Assembly: GCA_038137215.1 (NCBI GenBank)
Contig: JAYQBG010000004.1
Span: 1-64,000, forward strand
Source of the DNA: JABJAG01 sp038137215
Lineage (GTDB): Bacteria > Pseudomonadota > Alphaproteobacteria > UBA6615
Length of the DNA: 64,000 bases
Reading direction: 5' to 3'
The position numbers and the translations under genes were made by a program. Shown here piece after piece: positions 44,028 to 52,576 of the stretch. The notes beneath the pieces were generated by a model, which saw only the letters and a list, made by a program, of their open reading frames with translations, had not been told where the DNA came from and made no database searches. The stretch's first letter is position 1, and the number at the start of each line of letters is the position of its first letter.

Positions 44028-44531
44028 TTAGGCGCCATCGGCCTCCATCAGGGCCCTGATACCGGCAAGATCCGGGGCGTCCCGGACAAGCTCGGAGACC
44101 GACCGTCCCGAAACCGGGTGCCGCCAGTCCGGCGCAACATCCCGGAGCGGCACCAAGACGAACGCCCGCCCCTCCATGCGCGGGTGCGGCAGAACCGGCC
44201 AATCCGTGCTTATGGTCCCGTTGTGATCGAGCAGATCCACATCAAGCACCCGTGCCGCGTTTGGCTCCCCCCGCGCGCGGCCAAAAGCATGTTCGATCCC
44301 GTGCAGCACCGTCATCAGGGGCCCCGGCTCCAGCTGCGTGTCCAGAGAAGCAACGATATTGACGAAATCGGGCTGATCGGAAGCCGGAACCGGGACTGTT
44401 GCATACCAGCGGGAGAACGCCGTGACCGTGATTCCGGCCTCTTCGATCGCCAAGAGTGCAGCGGCGAGCGTTTCGCGTGGCGGGCCATGTTTTTCACTGG
44501 GGAGGTTTGCTCCCAGAGCAATCAGAATCAT
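44028..44531 (-). CDS. folK: 2-amino-4-hydroxy-6-hydroxymethyldihydropteridine pyrophosphokinase
   Basis: Transfers pyrophosphate to hydroxymethyl-dihydropterin in folate synthesis. From the ATG at 44531 it has about 167 residues: ILIALGANLPSEK, FSRWYATVPVP, DQPDFVNIVASLDT, then RVLDVDLLDHNG and LPHPRMEGRAFVLVPLRD. The metal-binding DVDLL and the pterin pocket are intact. It lies just upstream of rpoZ and is divergent from the NYN gene, with 177 bases between. Confidence 0.96.
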   Translation of the reverse strand: MILIALGANLPSEKHGPPRETLAAALLAIEEAGITVTAFSRWYATVPVPASDQPDFVNIVASLDTQLEPGPLMTVLHGIEHAFGRARGEPNAARVLDVDLLDHNGTISTDWPVLPHPRMEGRAFVLVPLRDVAPDWRHPVSGRSVSELVRDAPDLAGIRALMEADGA

Positions 44532-44708
44532 CTTGCCGGCCACACGAGTGGACGGCTTGGCGCGAGTGGCGTCGCCGCTGGACAGGCCCGGTCACGCAAG
44601 CTATCTAAAGCCGCATTCCCGCTGGCGGCACCGCTTCGCAGCAAAGATTTCAACCCAATTTCGATTTTTCTCACATCCACGAAGATTTTCAGACAAGGAT
44701 TTAGACAC

Positions 44709-45356
44709 GTGCTCAAGACCGATGAAAAGACCGTCGTTTTTATAGACGGCGCCAATCTCTATGCAACTGCGCGCGGACTGGATTTCGATATCGACTACAA
44801 GAAGCTGCTCTCGCTTTTCCAGGAGCGTTCGAACCTGATCCGTGCCTATTACTACACCGTCTTGATCGAAGATCAGGAGTATTCTCCGATCCGGCCGCTC
44901 GTGGACTGGCTCGACTACAATGGCTTTACCCTGGTGACCAAGCCCGCGAAGGACTTCACGGATTCGAACGGGCGCCGGCGCATCCGGAACTCCATCAGTG
45001 TCGATCTCGCTGTCGACATGATCGAGATCGCCGAACGGGTTGACCACATTGTCCTGTTCTCCGGCGATGGCAGCTATCGCAGTCTTCTCGAAGCAGTGCA
45101 GCGGCGCGGCGCGCGCGTAACTGTCGTGAGCACTGTCGCGAACAGTTCGGCTACCATCGCCGACGAGTTGCGCCGGCAAGCCGACAGTTTCGTGGACCTG
45201 AATTCATTGCGTGACGATATCGCACGCGCGCGCAACAATCGTCCGGCCCAGACCGACGACGATGATGACGACGACTATTACGATGACGATTTTGACGATG
45301 AGGACGATTTCATCGGCGAAGAGGATGACGTGCAGACCGCCTCGGACCGGGGCTGA
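44709..45356 (+). CDS. NYN domain (LabA/DUF88-type) protein with acidic tail
   Basis: A 215-residue protein with a PIN-like NYN nuclease fold: KTVVFIDGANLYATARGLD at the start (first acidic residue), then IRAYYYTVL, the SVDLAVDMIEIAERVDHIVL segment and FSGDGSYRSLLEAVQRRG. Four conserved aspartates support RNase activity, by family. The last 40 residues are mostly Asp/Glu (DDDDDDDYYDDDFDDEDDF), perhaps a protein-contact tail. I place the start at the GTG at 44709, nine bases after AAGGA; the frame is open further upstream but opposite folK. The UDG gene follows by seven bases. Confidence 0.9.
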   Translation: MLKTDEKTVVFIDGANLYATARGLDFDIDYKKLLSLFQERSNLIRAYYYTVLIEDQEYSPIRPLVDWLDYNGFTLVTKPAKDFTDSNGRRRIRNSISVDLAVDMIEIAERVDHIVLFSGDGSYRSLLEAVQRRGARVTVVSTVANSSATIADELRRQADSFVDLNSLRDDIARARNNRPAQTDDDDDDDYYDDDFDDEDDFIGEEDDVQTASDRG

Positions 45357-45362
45357 CACACC

Positions 45363-46025
45363 GTGTCCGAACCCGTGAAACTCAACCCCGCCCCGGACTG
45401 CCTACTCTGTCCGCGCCTGGCAGACTTCCGCGCCCGGAATGCCAAGAAGTTCCCGAGCTTCCACAACGGGCCGGTGCCCAGCTTCGGAAGCCCGAATGCG
45501 CGCTTGCTGATTGTCGGGCTCGCACCGGGTCTGAAGGGGGCAAACCGGACCGCCCGCCCCTTTACGGGCGACTACGCCGGCGACCTGCTCTATCCAACGC
45601 TGGAAAAATTCGGGTTCTCGCGCGGAACCTACAAGGCCGATCCGGATGACGGCGTCGAACTGATCGACTGCCGCATCACAAACGCTGTCCGCTGCGTCCC
45701 ACCCCAAAACAAGCCCGTCGGTGCCGAGGTGGTTGCCTGCCGGCCGTTCTTTGAATCCGAGATGGCCTCCATGCCGAACCTGGAGGTTGTGCTTGCCCTC
45801 GGCGGGCTCGCCCACAAGGCCACGCTGGCCACACTTGGCTACACACAGTCCGCCTTCAAGTTTGCCCACAACGTCTTCCACGACGTGCAGATCGGCGACC
45901 GGTTGCTGGTGCTGGCCAATAGCTATCACTGTTCACGCTACAACACGAACACGGGGCGCCTGACGACCGAGATGTTCGAGGATGTGTTTACGGTTGTCCG
46001 CAGGCATCTCGACCGGCCGAACTGA
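45363..46025 (+). CDS. Uracil-DNA glycosylase family 5-like protein (UdgB)
   Basis: A 220-residue DNA repair glycosylase. Motif A reads GLAPGLKGANRTARPFTGD and the C-terminal motif SYHCSRYNTNTGRLTTEM, which fit family 5 (UdgB) better than families 1-4. Cysteines at DCLLCPRL, NAVRCVPP and ACRPF could hold the iron-sulfur cluster usual in this group. The start is a GTG at 45363. It follows the NYN gene closely, and the pair is common in alphaproteobacteria. It excises uracil or related lesions. Confidence 0.92.
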   Translation: MSEPVKLNPAPDCLLCPRLADFRARNAKKFPSFHNGPVPSFGSPNARLLIVGLAPGLKGANRTARPFTGDYAGDLLYPTLEKFGFSRGTYKADPDDGVELIDCRITNAVRCVPPQNKPVGAEVVACRPFFESEMASMPNLEVVLALGGLAHKATLATLGYTQSAFKFAHNVFHDVQIGDRLLVLANSYHCSRYNTNTGRLTTEMFEDVFTVVRRHLDRPN

Positions 46026-46145
46026 AGGCATGTTTCCGGTCATTCACACGGCCGCACCCGAAGAAGCCGACGGTGTAACCACCGGATTGACCGCTTAGAA
46101 GCCCGCCACAAGGTTCGTTTTAATTGTAACCAATATCCGGCGGTC

Positions 46146-46592
46146 ATGCCTCATCTGGAGCTTGAGTCCTTCCTGCCCTATCGCTTGTCCGTGCTGGCCA
46201 ATAAGGTCAGCAATGCGATCGCACGGGACTATGCCGATCGCTTCGGGATCACCGTGCCGGAATGGCGGGTCATGGCTGTCCTGGGACGATTTGGCGCCGA
46301 AACGGCGACGGGCCTGTGCGAGCGGACCACCATGGACAAGGTCACCATCAGCCGCGCGACGGCCAGGTTGCTCTCGCGCGAATTTGTCTCACGAAAAACA
46401 GACCCCGGAGATCGGCGCCGGATCATCTTTGACCTGTCGCAGGCCGGACGCCGCATTCACGACGAAATCGTCCCGGTCGCGCTTGCACATGAGAAGCGGC
46501 TCATGGCCGGCCTGAACGCGACAGAGGCCCGGCAACTCGACGGGTTACTCACCAAGCTTCAGCAACAATCGCTGGACCCGCCAACTAGATGA
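46146..46592 (+). CDS. MarR family transcriptional regulator
   Basis: A 148-residue winged-helix protein with YRLSVLANKVSNAIARDYAD, then FGITVPEWRVMAVLGRFG, the recognition helix MDKVTISRATARLLSREFVS and the wing RKTDPGDRRRIIFDLSQAGR. All are typical of MarR. The 3' end overlaps the convergent decarboxylase by eight bases. The 120-base upstream region has an AT-rich stretch (TTTTAATTGTAACC) that is probably its promoter. No ligand can be inferred. Confidence 0.93.
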   Translation: MPHLELESFLPYRLSVLANKVSNAIARDYADRFGITVPEWRVMAVLGRFGAETATGLCERTTMDKVTISRATARLLSREFVSRKTDPGDRRRIIFDLSQAGRRIHDEIVPVALAHEKRLMAGLNATEARQLDGLLTKLQQQSLDPPTR

Positions 46593-47718
46593 AGTGTTCG
46601 CCCAGCGGCGCAAAGCCGTTGAAGCCGATCGAGGCATAGGTCGATGTATAGGCGCCGGCGTTGCAGAAAGTGACCATGTGGCCGGCCTCCAGATCGACCG
46701 GGACATCGTAGAGCGTGTTCTCGTAAAGGACGTCGTGGCTGTCGCAGGTCGGCCCCGCGATCACCGCCGGCGCGACAGACGAACTGCCCGGCTCGAAATC
46801 GATCGGATACTGAATGGCCTCGCCTTCCGTTTCGGCCAGCCCGCCATAGCGACCCACATCAAGATAGACCCAACGCTGACGCCCCCCGTAAATGCGTTCG
46901 GTTACGAGGACGACTTCGCTTCGCAGCTTGCCGGCCGTGGCGACAAGGGCCCGCCCGGGTTCGACAAGCACGCGCGGTAGATCATTCCCGAAGGATTCCG
47001 ACAAGGCGCGGCCGATGGCGCCAAAGACATGCTCGGAATCCGCGCCATCATCATTGTGATAGGGAACGGGATATCCGCCGCCAAGATTGATCAGTTCCAG
47101 CATCACGCCTTCACGGGCCAGTGCCTCGAAGAGGTCGGCGCACCGGCTGATACCCTCGCGCCAGCGCTCCGGTTCGGTCTGCTGACTACCGACATGGAAT
47201 GAGAGCCCCGCCGGCAGGAGGCCAGCTGCGCGCGCGGCCAGCAACATCGGCACCGCTTCATCGGGCGCACAGCCGAACTTGCGCGTGAGCGGCCAGCGCG
47301 CACCGTCATTGGCGACAACAATCCGGCAAAAGACGCGTGCGCCGGGGGCCGCAGCCGCGATCTTCTGCAACTCCGCCATGCTGTCAAACGCAAACAGATC
47401 AACACCGAGTTCAGCCGCAGCAGAGATATCGGAAACCTTCTTCACGGTGTTTCCGAAGGAAATGCGTGCGGCTGGCGTACCCGCCGCCAGACAGGTGCGG
47501 ATTTCCGTGAGGCTCGCGGCATCGAACGACGCCCCCGCTGCATTGAGCGCCGCAGTGATCGGCAATGCCGGGTTTGCCTTCACGGCATAGAAAACATCGG
47601 CCCAGGGCGCGGCCCTGCAAACACTCTCGTAGTTGCGCCTCACCATGTCGAGATCGACGACCACGCATGGTGTCGCCGGTGTTTCTTCCGCAAGGAACTT
47701 GTCGATCTTCTCGGTCAT
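46585..47718 (-). CDS. PLP-dependent ornithine/lysine decarboxylase, fold III
   Basis: Makes putrescine or cadaverine from ornithine or lysine. The 377-residue protein is a fold-III PLP enzyme: lysine-47 in FYAVKANP, then SFGNTVKKVSDI, GLSFHVGSQQTEPERW, INLGGGYPVPYH, LVEPGRALVATAG and the active cysteine in AGPTCDSHDVLYEN. It lacks the antizyme-type regions of eukaryotic enzymes. The alphaproteobacterial group often uses both substrates. It is convergent with the MarR-type gene, overlapping by eight bases. Confidence 0.93.
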   Translation of the reverse strand: MTEKIDKFLAEETPATPCVVVDLDMVRRNYESVCRAAPWADVFYAVKANPALPITAALNAAGASFDAASLTEIRTCLAAGTPAARISFGNTVKKVSDISAAAELGVDLFAFDSMAELQKIAAAAPGARVFCRIVVANDGARWPLTRKFGCAPDEAVPMLLAARAAGLLPAGLSFHVGSQQTEPERWREGISRCADLFEALAREGVMLELINLGGGYPVPYHNDDGADSEHVFGAIGRALSESFGNDLPRVLVEPGRALVATAGKLRSEVVLVTERIYGGRQRWVYLDVGRYGGLAETEGEAIQYPIDFEPGSSSVAPAVIAGPTCDSHDVLYENTLYDVPVDLEAGHMVTFCNAGAYTSTYASIGFNGFAPLGEHFI

Positions 47719-47895
47719 CGCCTGTGTCTCGTGTCATAGGGGTGGCGCGTTATAGTCGAATTCCGGATCGATGGAAGCGGCTTTTTATGGCGAACGAAGG
47801 ACGCGGTAATCCGCCGGCGGGCGGGCAGGCTGATTGCCCTGAATCGCACCGCCATGGTAACCGGCGGACTGATATTCGGAGTGGGATATAAAATC

Positions 47896-48342
47896 TTGTC
47901 GGACCGACAATCCATCTGGGTTTTAAACGGCCCCAATCTCAACCTCCTCGGGGAGCGCGAACCCGGCATATATGGTGGCGAATCCCTGGCAGATATTGAA
48001 ACGCGCTGCCGGGAGAGCGCGGAAAAGTCGAACCTGGGCCTGGAGTTTCGTCAGTCCAACCATGAGGGCGAACTTGTTGCCTGGATTCAGGAAGCCCGCA
48101 CGGCAGCGGCTGGTCTTGCCATCAACGCCGGCGCCTATACGCACACATCGGTCGCCGTCCATGATGCTCTGCGGCTGCTCGACATTCCGATTGTGGAAGT
48201 TCATCTCTCCAACATCTTTGCGCGGGAAGAATTCCGGCATAAATCCTTTATCAGCGCAGCAGCAACCGGCGTGGTCTGCGGCTTTGGTCCCATGGGCTAT
48301 GTGCTGGCCATCGACGCGCTCGCTGCGCGTTTGGATCTGTAG
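47896..48342 (+). CDS. aroQ: 3-dehydroquinate dehydratase, type II
   Basis: Third step of the shikimate pathway. The protein shows IWVLNGPNLNLLGEREPGIY with the catalytic Tyr, FRQSNHEGELVAWIQEA, INAGAYTHTSVAVHDAL and VEVHLSNIFAREEFR. I chose the TTG at 47896, which gives the usual 148 residues and has GGGA upstream; GTG at 47881 and an upstream start at 47854 are alternatives. The order aroQ-accB-accC is highly conserved in proteobacteria. Confidence 0.96.
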   Translation: MSDRQSIWVLNGPNLNLLGEREPGIYGGESLADIETRCRESAEKSNLGLEFRQSNHEGELVAWIQEARTAAAGLAINAGAYTHTSVAVHDALRLLDIPIVEVHLSNIFAREEFRHKSFISAAATGVVCGFGPMGYVLAIDALAARLDL

Positions 48343-48348
48343 ACCAAC

Positions 48349-48792
48349 ATGAGCGACCCGTTCGATATCGACGCCGAACTCGTCCGGAAACTCTCGGACC
48401 TGCTCTCCGAAACCGGCCTTGGTGAAATCGAGTACGAGGATGGCGGCAAACGGATTCGGGTGGCGCGGCCCTCCGCCGGTACGGTTGCAGCACCGGTCGT
48501 CATACCGCCTGCGGCGGAAGCCTCGAATGCCACTACCCCCATGGCCGATGCAGGCCATCCCGGCGCCATTGCGTCGCCCATGGTCGGAACCGTTTACCTG
48601 TCCCAGTCACCGGGCGAACCACCTCTGGTCAAACCGGGTGACACCGTCAACGAGGGACAAACCTTGATGCTGATCGAAGCCATGAAGACCTTTAACGAGG
48701 TCAAGGCTCCGCGCGGCGGCACCGTGACCGAAATCGCCGTCACCAGCGGGCAGCCGGTCGAATTCGGCGAGCTACTCGCTATCGTCGAATAA
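48349..48792 (+). CDS. accB: Biotin carboxyl carrier protein of acetyl-CoA carboxylase
   Basis: Carries biotin for acetyl-CoA carboxylase, the first step of fatty acid synthesis. The 147-residue protein has an N-terminal helical part, a flexible Ala/Pro linker at 45-68, and a C-terminal biotinyl domain: IASPMVGTVYLSQSPGEP, then MLIEAMKTFNEVKAP with biotinylated Lys113. The AMKT form, with T instead of M, is common in this class. It starts six bases after aroQ and precedes accC by 21. Confidence 0.97.
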   Translation: MSDPFDIDAELVRKLSDLLSETGLGEIEYEDGGKRIRVARPSAGTVAAPVVIPPAAEASNATTPMADAGHPGAIASPMVGTVYLSQSPGEPPLVKPGDTVNEGQTLMLIEAMKTFNEVKAPRGGTVTEIAVTSGQPVEFGELLAIVE

Positions 48793-48813
48793 CGGCCCGG
48801 GAGCGGGCTGATC

Positions 48814-50154
48814 ATGTTCGAAAAGGTCCTGATCGCGAACCGGGGTGAGATCGCCCTGCGAATCCATCGCGCCTGTAAGGAGATGGGCATCTCCACAGTG
48901 GCGGTGCATTCCACCGCAGATTCCTATGCGATGCATGTGCGCCTGGCCGACGAAAGCGTCTGTATCGGCCCGCCCAGCGCGACGGAGAGCTATCTCAACA
49001 TTCCGGCCATTCTCTCTGCTGCAACGGTGACCGGAGCAGATGCCATCCATCCCGGGTATGGTTTCCTGTCCGAGAACGCCAATTTTGCGCGCATTGTCGA
49101 AGAACACGGCATGGCTTTCATCGGCCCCACGGCAGGCTCCATTGCAACCATGGGCGATAAGGTCGCGGCCAAGGACGCCATGCGCGCAGCAAAGGTTCCC
49201 GTCGTGCCCGGATCCGACGGAGCAGTCGAAAACTCGGACGACGCCATTCGAATTGCGAACGAAATTGGTTATCCCGTCATCGTCAAGGCCGCATCGGGCG
49301 GCGGCGGTCGCGGCATGAAGGTGGTCGAGGAAGCCGCGGGAATCGAAACGGCCTTCAACATGGCGCGAACCGAGGCCAAGGCCAATTTTGGCGACGATAC
49401 GGTCTATATCGAAAAGTACCTCGCAAAGCCGCGTCATGTGGAAGTACAGGTCATCGGGGACGGCCAGGGCAACGCAGTGCATCTTTACGAACGCGACTGC
49501 TCGCTGCAACGTAAGCATCAGAAGGTTCTCGAAGAAGCGCCCTGCCCCGTACTCGATGATGCCACGCGCGAGCGCATCGGCAGGATTTGTGCCGAAGCTA
49601 CGGCGCGCATGAACTATCGCAGCGCGGGTACCTTCGAATTTCTCTATGAGAACGGCGAGTTCTTTTTTATCGAGATGAACACCCGTGTGCAGGTCGAGCA
49701 TCCCATTACCGAGATGATCTGCGACTTCGACATTGTCGCCGAAATGATCCGCATCGCAGCGGGTGAAAAGCTTTCCCTGCAGCAGTCGGATGTAACGATC
49801 GAGGGTCATGCAATCGAATGCCGCATCAATGCCGAAGACCCGGTCACCTTCGCCCCCTCACCGGGGCTGGTGGCCGAGTATCATGCGCCGGGCGGGCTCG
49901 GTGTTCGGGTCGATTCCGCACTCTATGCCGGCTACACCATTCCACCGTATTACGACAGCTTGGTCGCAAAGCTGATCGTCCACGGCCGGGACCGGCCGGA
50001 AGCGCTCATGCGTCTGCGGCGCACGCTCGACGAAATGGCCATCAGCGGCATCTCGACCACGGTCCCGCTACATCAACGCCTGGTCGATGACCCCTCCTTT
50101 GCGCGTGCGGACTATGATATTCATTGGCTCGAAAGTTTCGTCGAAACGTCCTAG
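48814..50154 (+). CDS. accC: Biotin carboxylase of acetyl-CoA carboxylase
   Basis: ATP-dependent carboxylation of biotin on AccB. The 446-residue protein has the full architecture: FEKVLIANRGEIALRIHRAC, the phosphate loop KAASGGGGRGMKVVEE, the HVEVQVIGDGQGNAVHLYER segment, FFIEMNTRVQVEHPITEM, and GHAIECRINAEDP. Length and motifs match AccC, not longer carboxylases. It lies between accB and aat on one probable transcript. Confidence 0.98.
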   Translation: MFEKVLIANRGEIALRIHRACKEMGISTVAVHSTADSYAMHVRLADESVCIGPPSATESYLNIPAILSAATVTGADAIHPGYGFLSENANFARIVEEHGMAFIGPTAGSIATMGDKVAAKDAMRAAKVPVVPGSDGAVENSDDAIRIANEIGYPVIVKAASGGGGRGMKVVEEAAGIETAFNMARTEAKANFGDDTVYIEKYLAKPRHVEVQVIGDGQGNAVHLYERDCSLQRKHQKVLEEAPCPVLDDATRERIGRICAEATARMNYRSAGTFEFLYENGEFFFIEMNTRVQVEHPITEMICDFDIVAEMIRIAAGEKLSLQQSDVTIEGHAIECRINAEDPVTFAPSPGLVAEYHAPGGLGVRVDSALYAGYTIPPYYDSLVAKLIVHGRDRPEALMRLRRTLDEMAISGISTTVPLHQRLVDDPSFARADYDIHWLESFVETS

Positions 50155-50164
50155 CTGATTTTCC

Positions 50165-50815
50165 ATGGCGGGTTTGACCCCACAATTGCTTCTCGGAGCC
50201 TATGCCAGCGGCATCTTCCCGATGGCGGAAAGCCGTAACGATCCGGACCTGTACTGGATCGATCCGGACAAGCGCGGGATCATTCCGCTCGGCGAGTTTC
50301 ATATCCCGCGGCGCCTGCGGAAAACGCTGCGGTCAGCCCCCTACGAAATCCGCTGCGATGCTGACTTTATCGGCACAATACGCGGCTGCGCCGAACCCCA
50401 GGGGCAACGCCCCGAGACCTGGATCAACGACGAGATCGAACGCCTCTACGAAGCTCTGTTCGATATGGGGTTTGCCCATTCTGTCGAGTGCTGGCTCGAC
50501 GACGCACTGGTCGGCGGGCTCTATGGTGTTTCCCTCGGCGGTGCCTTCTTTGGCGAAAGCATGTTCACCCGTGAACGGGATGCCAGCAAGATCGCGCTCT
50601 GTCATCTTGCCGCACGCCTGCGCAAGAGCGGATTCGTCCTGCTCGACAGCCAGTTTATCACTGACCACCTGCGTCAGTTCGGAACGGTCGAAATCGACCG
50701 GGCAGACTACAAGAAACGCCTGGCCGGAGCTCTCAAGGTGAACGCCGAGTTTCAGCCGGAACTCTCAACATCGGAACTTGACGCCTTTATACAATCGACG
50801 ACCCAGACATCGTAA
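50165..50815 (+). CDS. aat: Leucyl/phenylalanyl-tRNA-protein transferase
   Basis: Adds leucine or phenylalanine to proteins with N-terminal Arg or Lys, sending them to ClpS/ClpAP. The 216-residue protein has LTPQLLLGAYASGIFPMAES, YWIDPDKRGIIPL, then GFAHSVECWLDDALVGGLYG and FGESMFTRERDASKIAL, the Aat motifs. Its last 64 bases overlap the 3' end of the DUF2155 gene on the other strand. The position after accBC is conserved in this class. Confidence 0.97.
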   Translation: MAGLTPQLLLGAYASGIFPMAESRNDPDLYWIDPDKRGIIPLGEFHIPRRLRKTLRSAPYEIRCDADFIGTIRGCAEPQGQRPETWINDEIERLYEALFDMGFAHSVECWLDDALVGGLYGVSLGGAFFGESMFTRERDASKIALCHLAARLRKSGFVLLDSQFITDHLRQFGTVEIDRADYKKRLAGALKVNAEFQPELSTSELDAFIQSTTQTS

Positions 50816-51186
50816 ACAGGGTGTTCGAGCGCCGAGACGGCGGGGCTCGATGCGAACATCCAGCCGGTGAACACCTGCCGGTCCGGGCCGTTCTCAAAGC
50901 TTTCCTCGATCTCCAGAAACGCAGTGCTTTCCGGAGCTTCGGTCGGCGGGGTCTTGTGACAGGCACGTACCTGAATGGTCAGAGAGCCAAAGGCCACCAG
51001 CCGGTCGAACGGGACCTCGAACGTCGAAATACGTGCGGTGACCTTGTCCAGGCCCTGCAGCACCGCACCGGTCGTTATCGGGGCGGCAGTCCCCTCTGGC
51101 GTGCCCGACGATTGCACCAAAGCGGCACTGCCCGTGACCGCAATCGCCGAAATCGTGGCGGCGTATAGAAAAGCCCGACGCTTCAT
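50752..51186 (-). CDS. DUF2155 periplasmic protein
   Basis: A 144-residue protein with an N-terminal signal (RRAFLYAATISAIAVTGSAA). The DUF2155 core follows: ARISTFEVPFDRLVAFGSLT, the cysteine in VRACHKTPPTEAPESTAF, then GPDRQVFTGWMFASSPAVSA and YDVWVVDC. Function is unknown; it lies near aat and NDUFA12 in many alphaproteobacteria. Its end overlaps aat by 64 bases, and the overlap includes the conserved tryptophan and cysteine, so both genes rely on it. Confidence 0.9.
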   Translation of the reverse strand: MKRRAFLYAATISAIAVTGSAALVQSSGTPEGTAAPITTGAVLQGLDKVTARISTFEVPFDRLVAFGSLTIQVRACHKTPPTEAPESTAFLEIEESFENGPDRQVFTGWMFASSPAVSALEHPVYDVWVVDCIKASSSDVESSG

Positions 51187-51237
51187 GAAGACATATCCCG
51201 CAAACCTGGTACCACCTGATAACGCGGCAAACCGCGC

Positions 51238-51690
51238 TCAGTTCGCATCGGTGGCGAGAAACAGGATTTCCGACACGGTATCTTCGAGTGCCTGGAAGTC
51301 GCGTGTGATCGCAATATCCTCACCCGGCGACAACATCTCCGCCTGCTGGCCCGGGAAAAGCCGCAGATACTTGCCACCGAGCAAGCCCTCCGCCGTCACC
51401 CCGGCTTCGGTATCGGCCGGCAGCTTGATGTCGCTGCGCACCGAGAAGGTTACCACCGCCTCAAAACTCTCGGTATCGAGGGTGCGCTCGATCACCGAAC
51501 CCACCTTCACACCCGAGATACGCACATCGCTTCCGCGTTCAAGCCCGCCAACCTTCAGGAAGCGTGCGTTGAGCAGATAGACCTCACTGTCCGATTGCAC
51601 ACCGATCGAACGCGCAGAAAACGCAACGAACCCGATGGCCACCAGTAGGACCACGGCCCCAAGTACGGTTTCGACGGCGCCACGTTTCAT
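51238..51690 (-). CDS. mlaD: MlaD family (MCE domain) lipid-transport protein
   Basis: A 150-residue protein with one N-terminal membrane helix (TVLGAVVLLVAIGFVAFS) and a periplasmic MCE domain: LKVGGLERGSDVRISGVKVG, then VTAEGLLGGKYLRLFPG. MlaD forms a ring in the inner membrane that passes phospholipids to maintain outer-membrane asymmetry. It lies directly after a related gene with a four-base overlap. The usual mlaE, mlaF and mlaC partners are not in the window. Confidence 0.93.
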   Translation of the reverse strand: MKRGAVETVLGAVVLLVAIGFVAFSARSIGVQSDSEVYLLNARFLKVGGLERGSDVRISGVKVGSVIERTLDTESFEAVVTFSVRSDIKLPADTEAGVTAEGLLGGKYLRLFPGQQAEMLSPGEDIAITRDFQALEDTVSEILFLATDAN

Positions 51691-52172
51691 TGCTCGCTCC
51701 CGTCCCGTTTGGCGTCCCGATTGGCACGGGCCTGGGCGATAAGCAGAGCAAACAGGTCATCCAGGATCACCGCATCTTCGGTGAATGAAATAGAGCCGCC
51801 GTCCTGAATCATGTTTTCTCCGCCGCCGATATCGATGTTGATGAGTTTCCCGCCGAAGATGCCGTCCGTGACAATCGCCGCGGAAGCATCCGTGTCCAGT
51901 TCGACACTGGAATCAATTTCCATGCTGGTGCGCACGCGGAATCCATCGTTGAGTTCCAGCGCGGAGACACGCCCGACCGTCACGCCGGCAGCCTGAACCG
52001 GACTTCCCACCTCCAGGCCATCGACCCGTTGAAACGACGCATCGACCTGATAGGTCGCCGAAGCGCCCAACGGTGACGGCCCGAACACGAAAAACAGAAC
52101 GACAATCAGGGATGCGGTGACACAAAGGCCCACGATCACATCGCGAAACTCATATCGGGCACTCTGGTTCAT
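51687..52172 (-). CDS. Second MlaD-like (MCE domain) protein
   Basis: A 161-residue protein with a membrane helix (FRDVIVGLCVTASLIVVLFF) and an MCE domain: FQRVDGLEVGSPVQAAGVTV, then AIVTDGIFGGKLINIDIGGG. It differs from its neighbour in sequence but shares the GLEVGSPV and GG(K) parts. Two tandem MCE genes suggest a hetero-ring or duplicates. The start has no strong site, but its stop overlaps the next ATG by four bases, so the pair is coupled. Confidence 0.88.
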   Translation of the reverse strand: MNQSARYEFRDVIVGLCVTASLIVVLFFVFGPSPLGASATYQVDASFQRVDGLEVGSPVQAAGVTVGRVSALELNDGFRVRTSMEIDSSVELDTDASAAIVTDGIFGGKLINIDIGGGENMIQDGGSISFTEDAVILDDLFALLIAQARANRDAKRDGSEQ

Positions 52173-52222
52173 AACGTCTGGCTCATGATGAGCCGCGCGT
52201 CACAGCGCTCAACAGCCACGGA

Positions 52223-52576
52223 TTATTGCGGTGTCCAGGGTTCGTAATCGCCGGTGCCGCGTTTGCGTTCACCGTCACGAAGCACGCTCCCCGGGGGGTG
52301 ATAAGCCGCACGGGTCCCTGTCAGGTTAGGAACATGCTCTTTCTGCCAGTCATGGCGCTGGCTCTCATCCAGCGGCTGTTCACTGAGGTGATGAAGCCAG
52401 GCATGCCATTCCGGCGGCACCTTGCTGGCCTCCGGACGCCCCTTGTAGACGACCCAGCGCCGCTCACGGTCATAGCGATTGCGCGACCGGCCGCGATAAT
52501 ACTTGTTGCTGTACTGGTCGGTGCCCACCAGTTCGCCCGAAATCATCGTTCGGAGCAAGGTTCCGAGAGTTGCCAT
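52223..52576 (-). CDS. NADH:ubiquinone oxidoreductase accessory subunit NDUFA12
   Basis: Alphaproteobacterial homologue of the B17.2/NDUFA12 accessory subunit of complex I. The ATG at 52576 gives about 117 residues. Signature parts are ELVGTDQYSNKYYRGRSR, RRWVVYKGRPEASKVPPEWH, AWLHHLSEQP and YHPPGSVLRDGE, all matching the mitochondrial family. A longer frame from 52699 adds 41 residues without family match. It lies upstream of the MlaD pair, a usual alphaproteobacterial neighbourhood. Confidence 0.94.
   Translation of the reverse strand: MATLGTLLRTMISGELVGTDQYSNKYYRGRSRNRYDRERRWVVYKGRPEASKVPPEWHAWLHHLSEQPLDESQRHDWQKEHVPNLTGTRAAYHPPGSVLRDGERKRGTGDYEPWTPQ

Noticed and set aside
43854..44708. 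Long upstream extension of the NYN gene
   Set aside because: It runs antisense through rpoZ and folK; the GTG at 44709 has a ribosome site and starts at the conserved domain.
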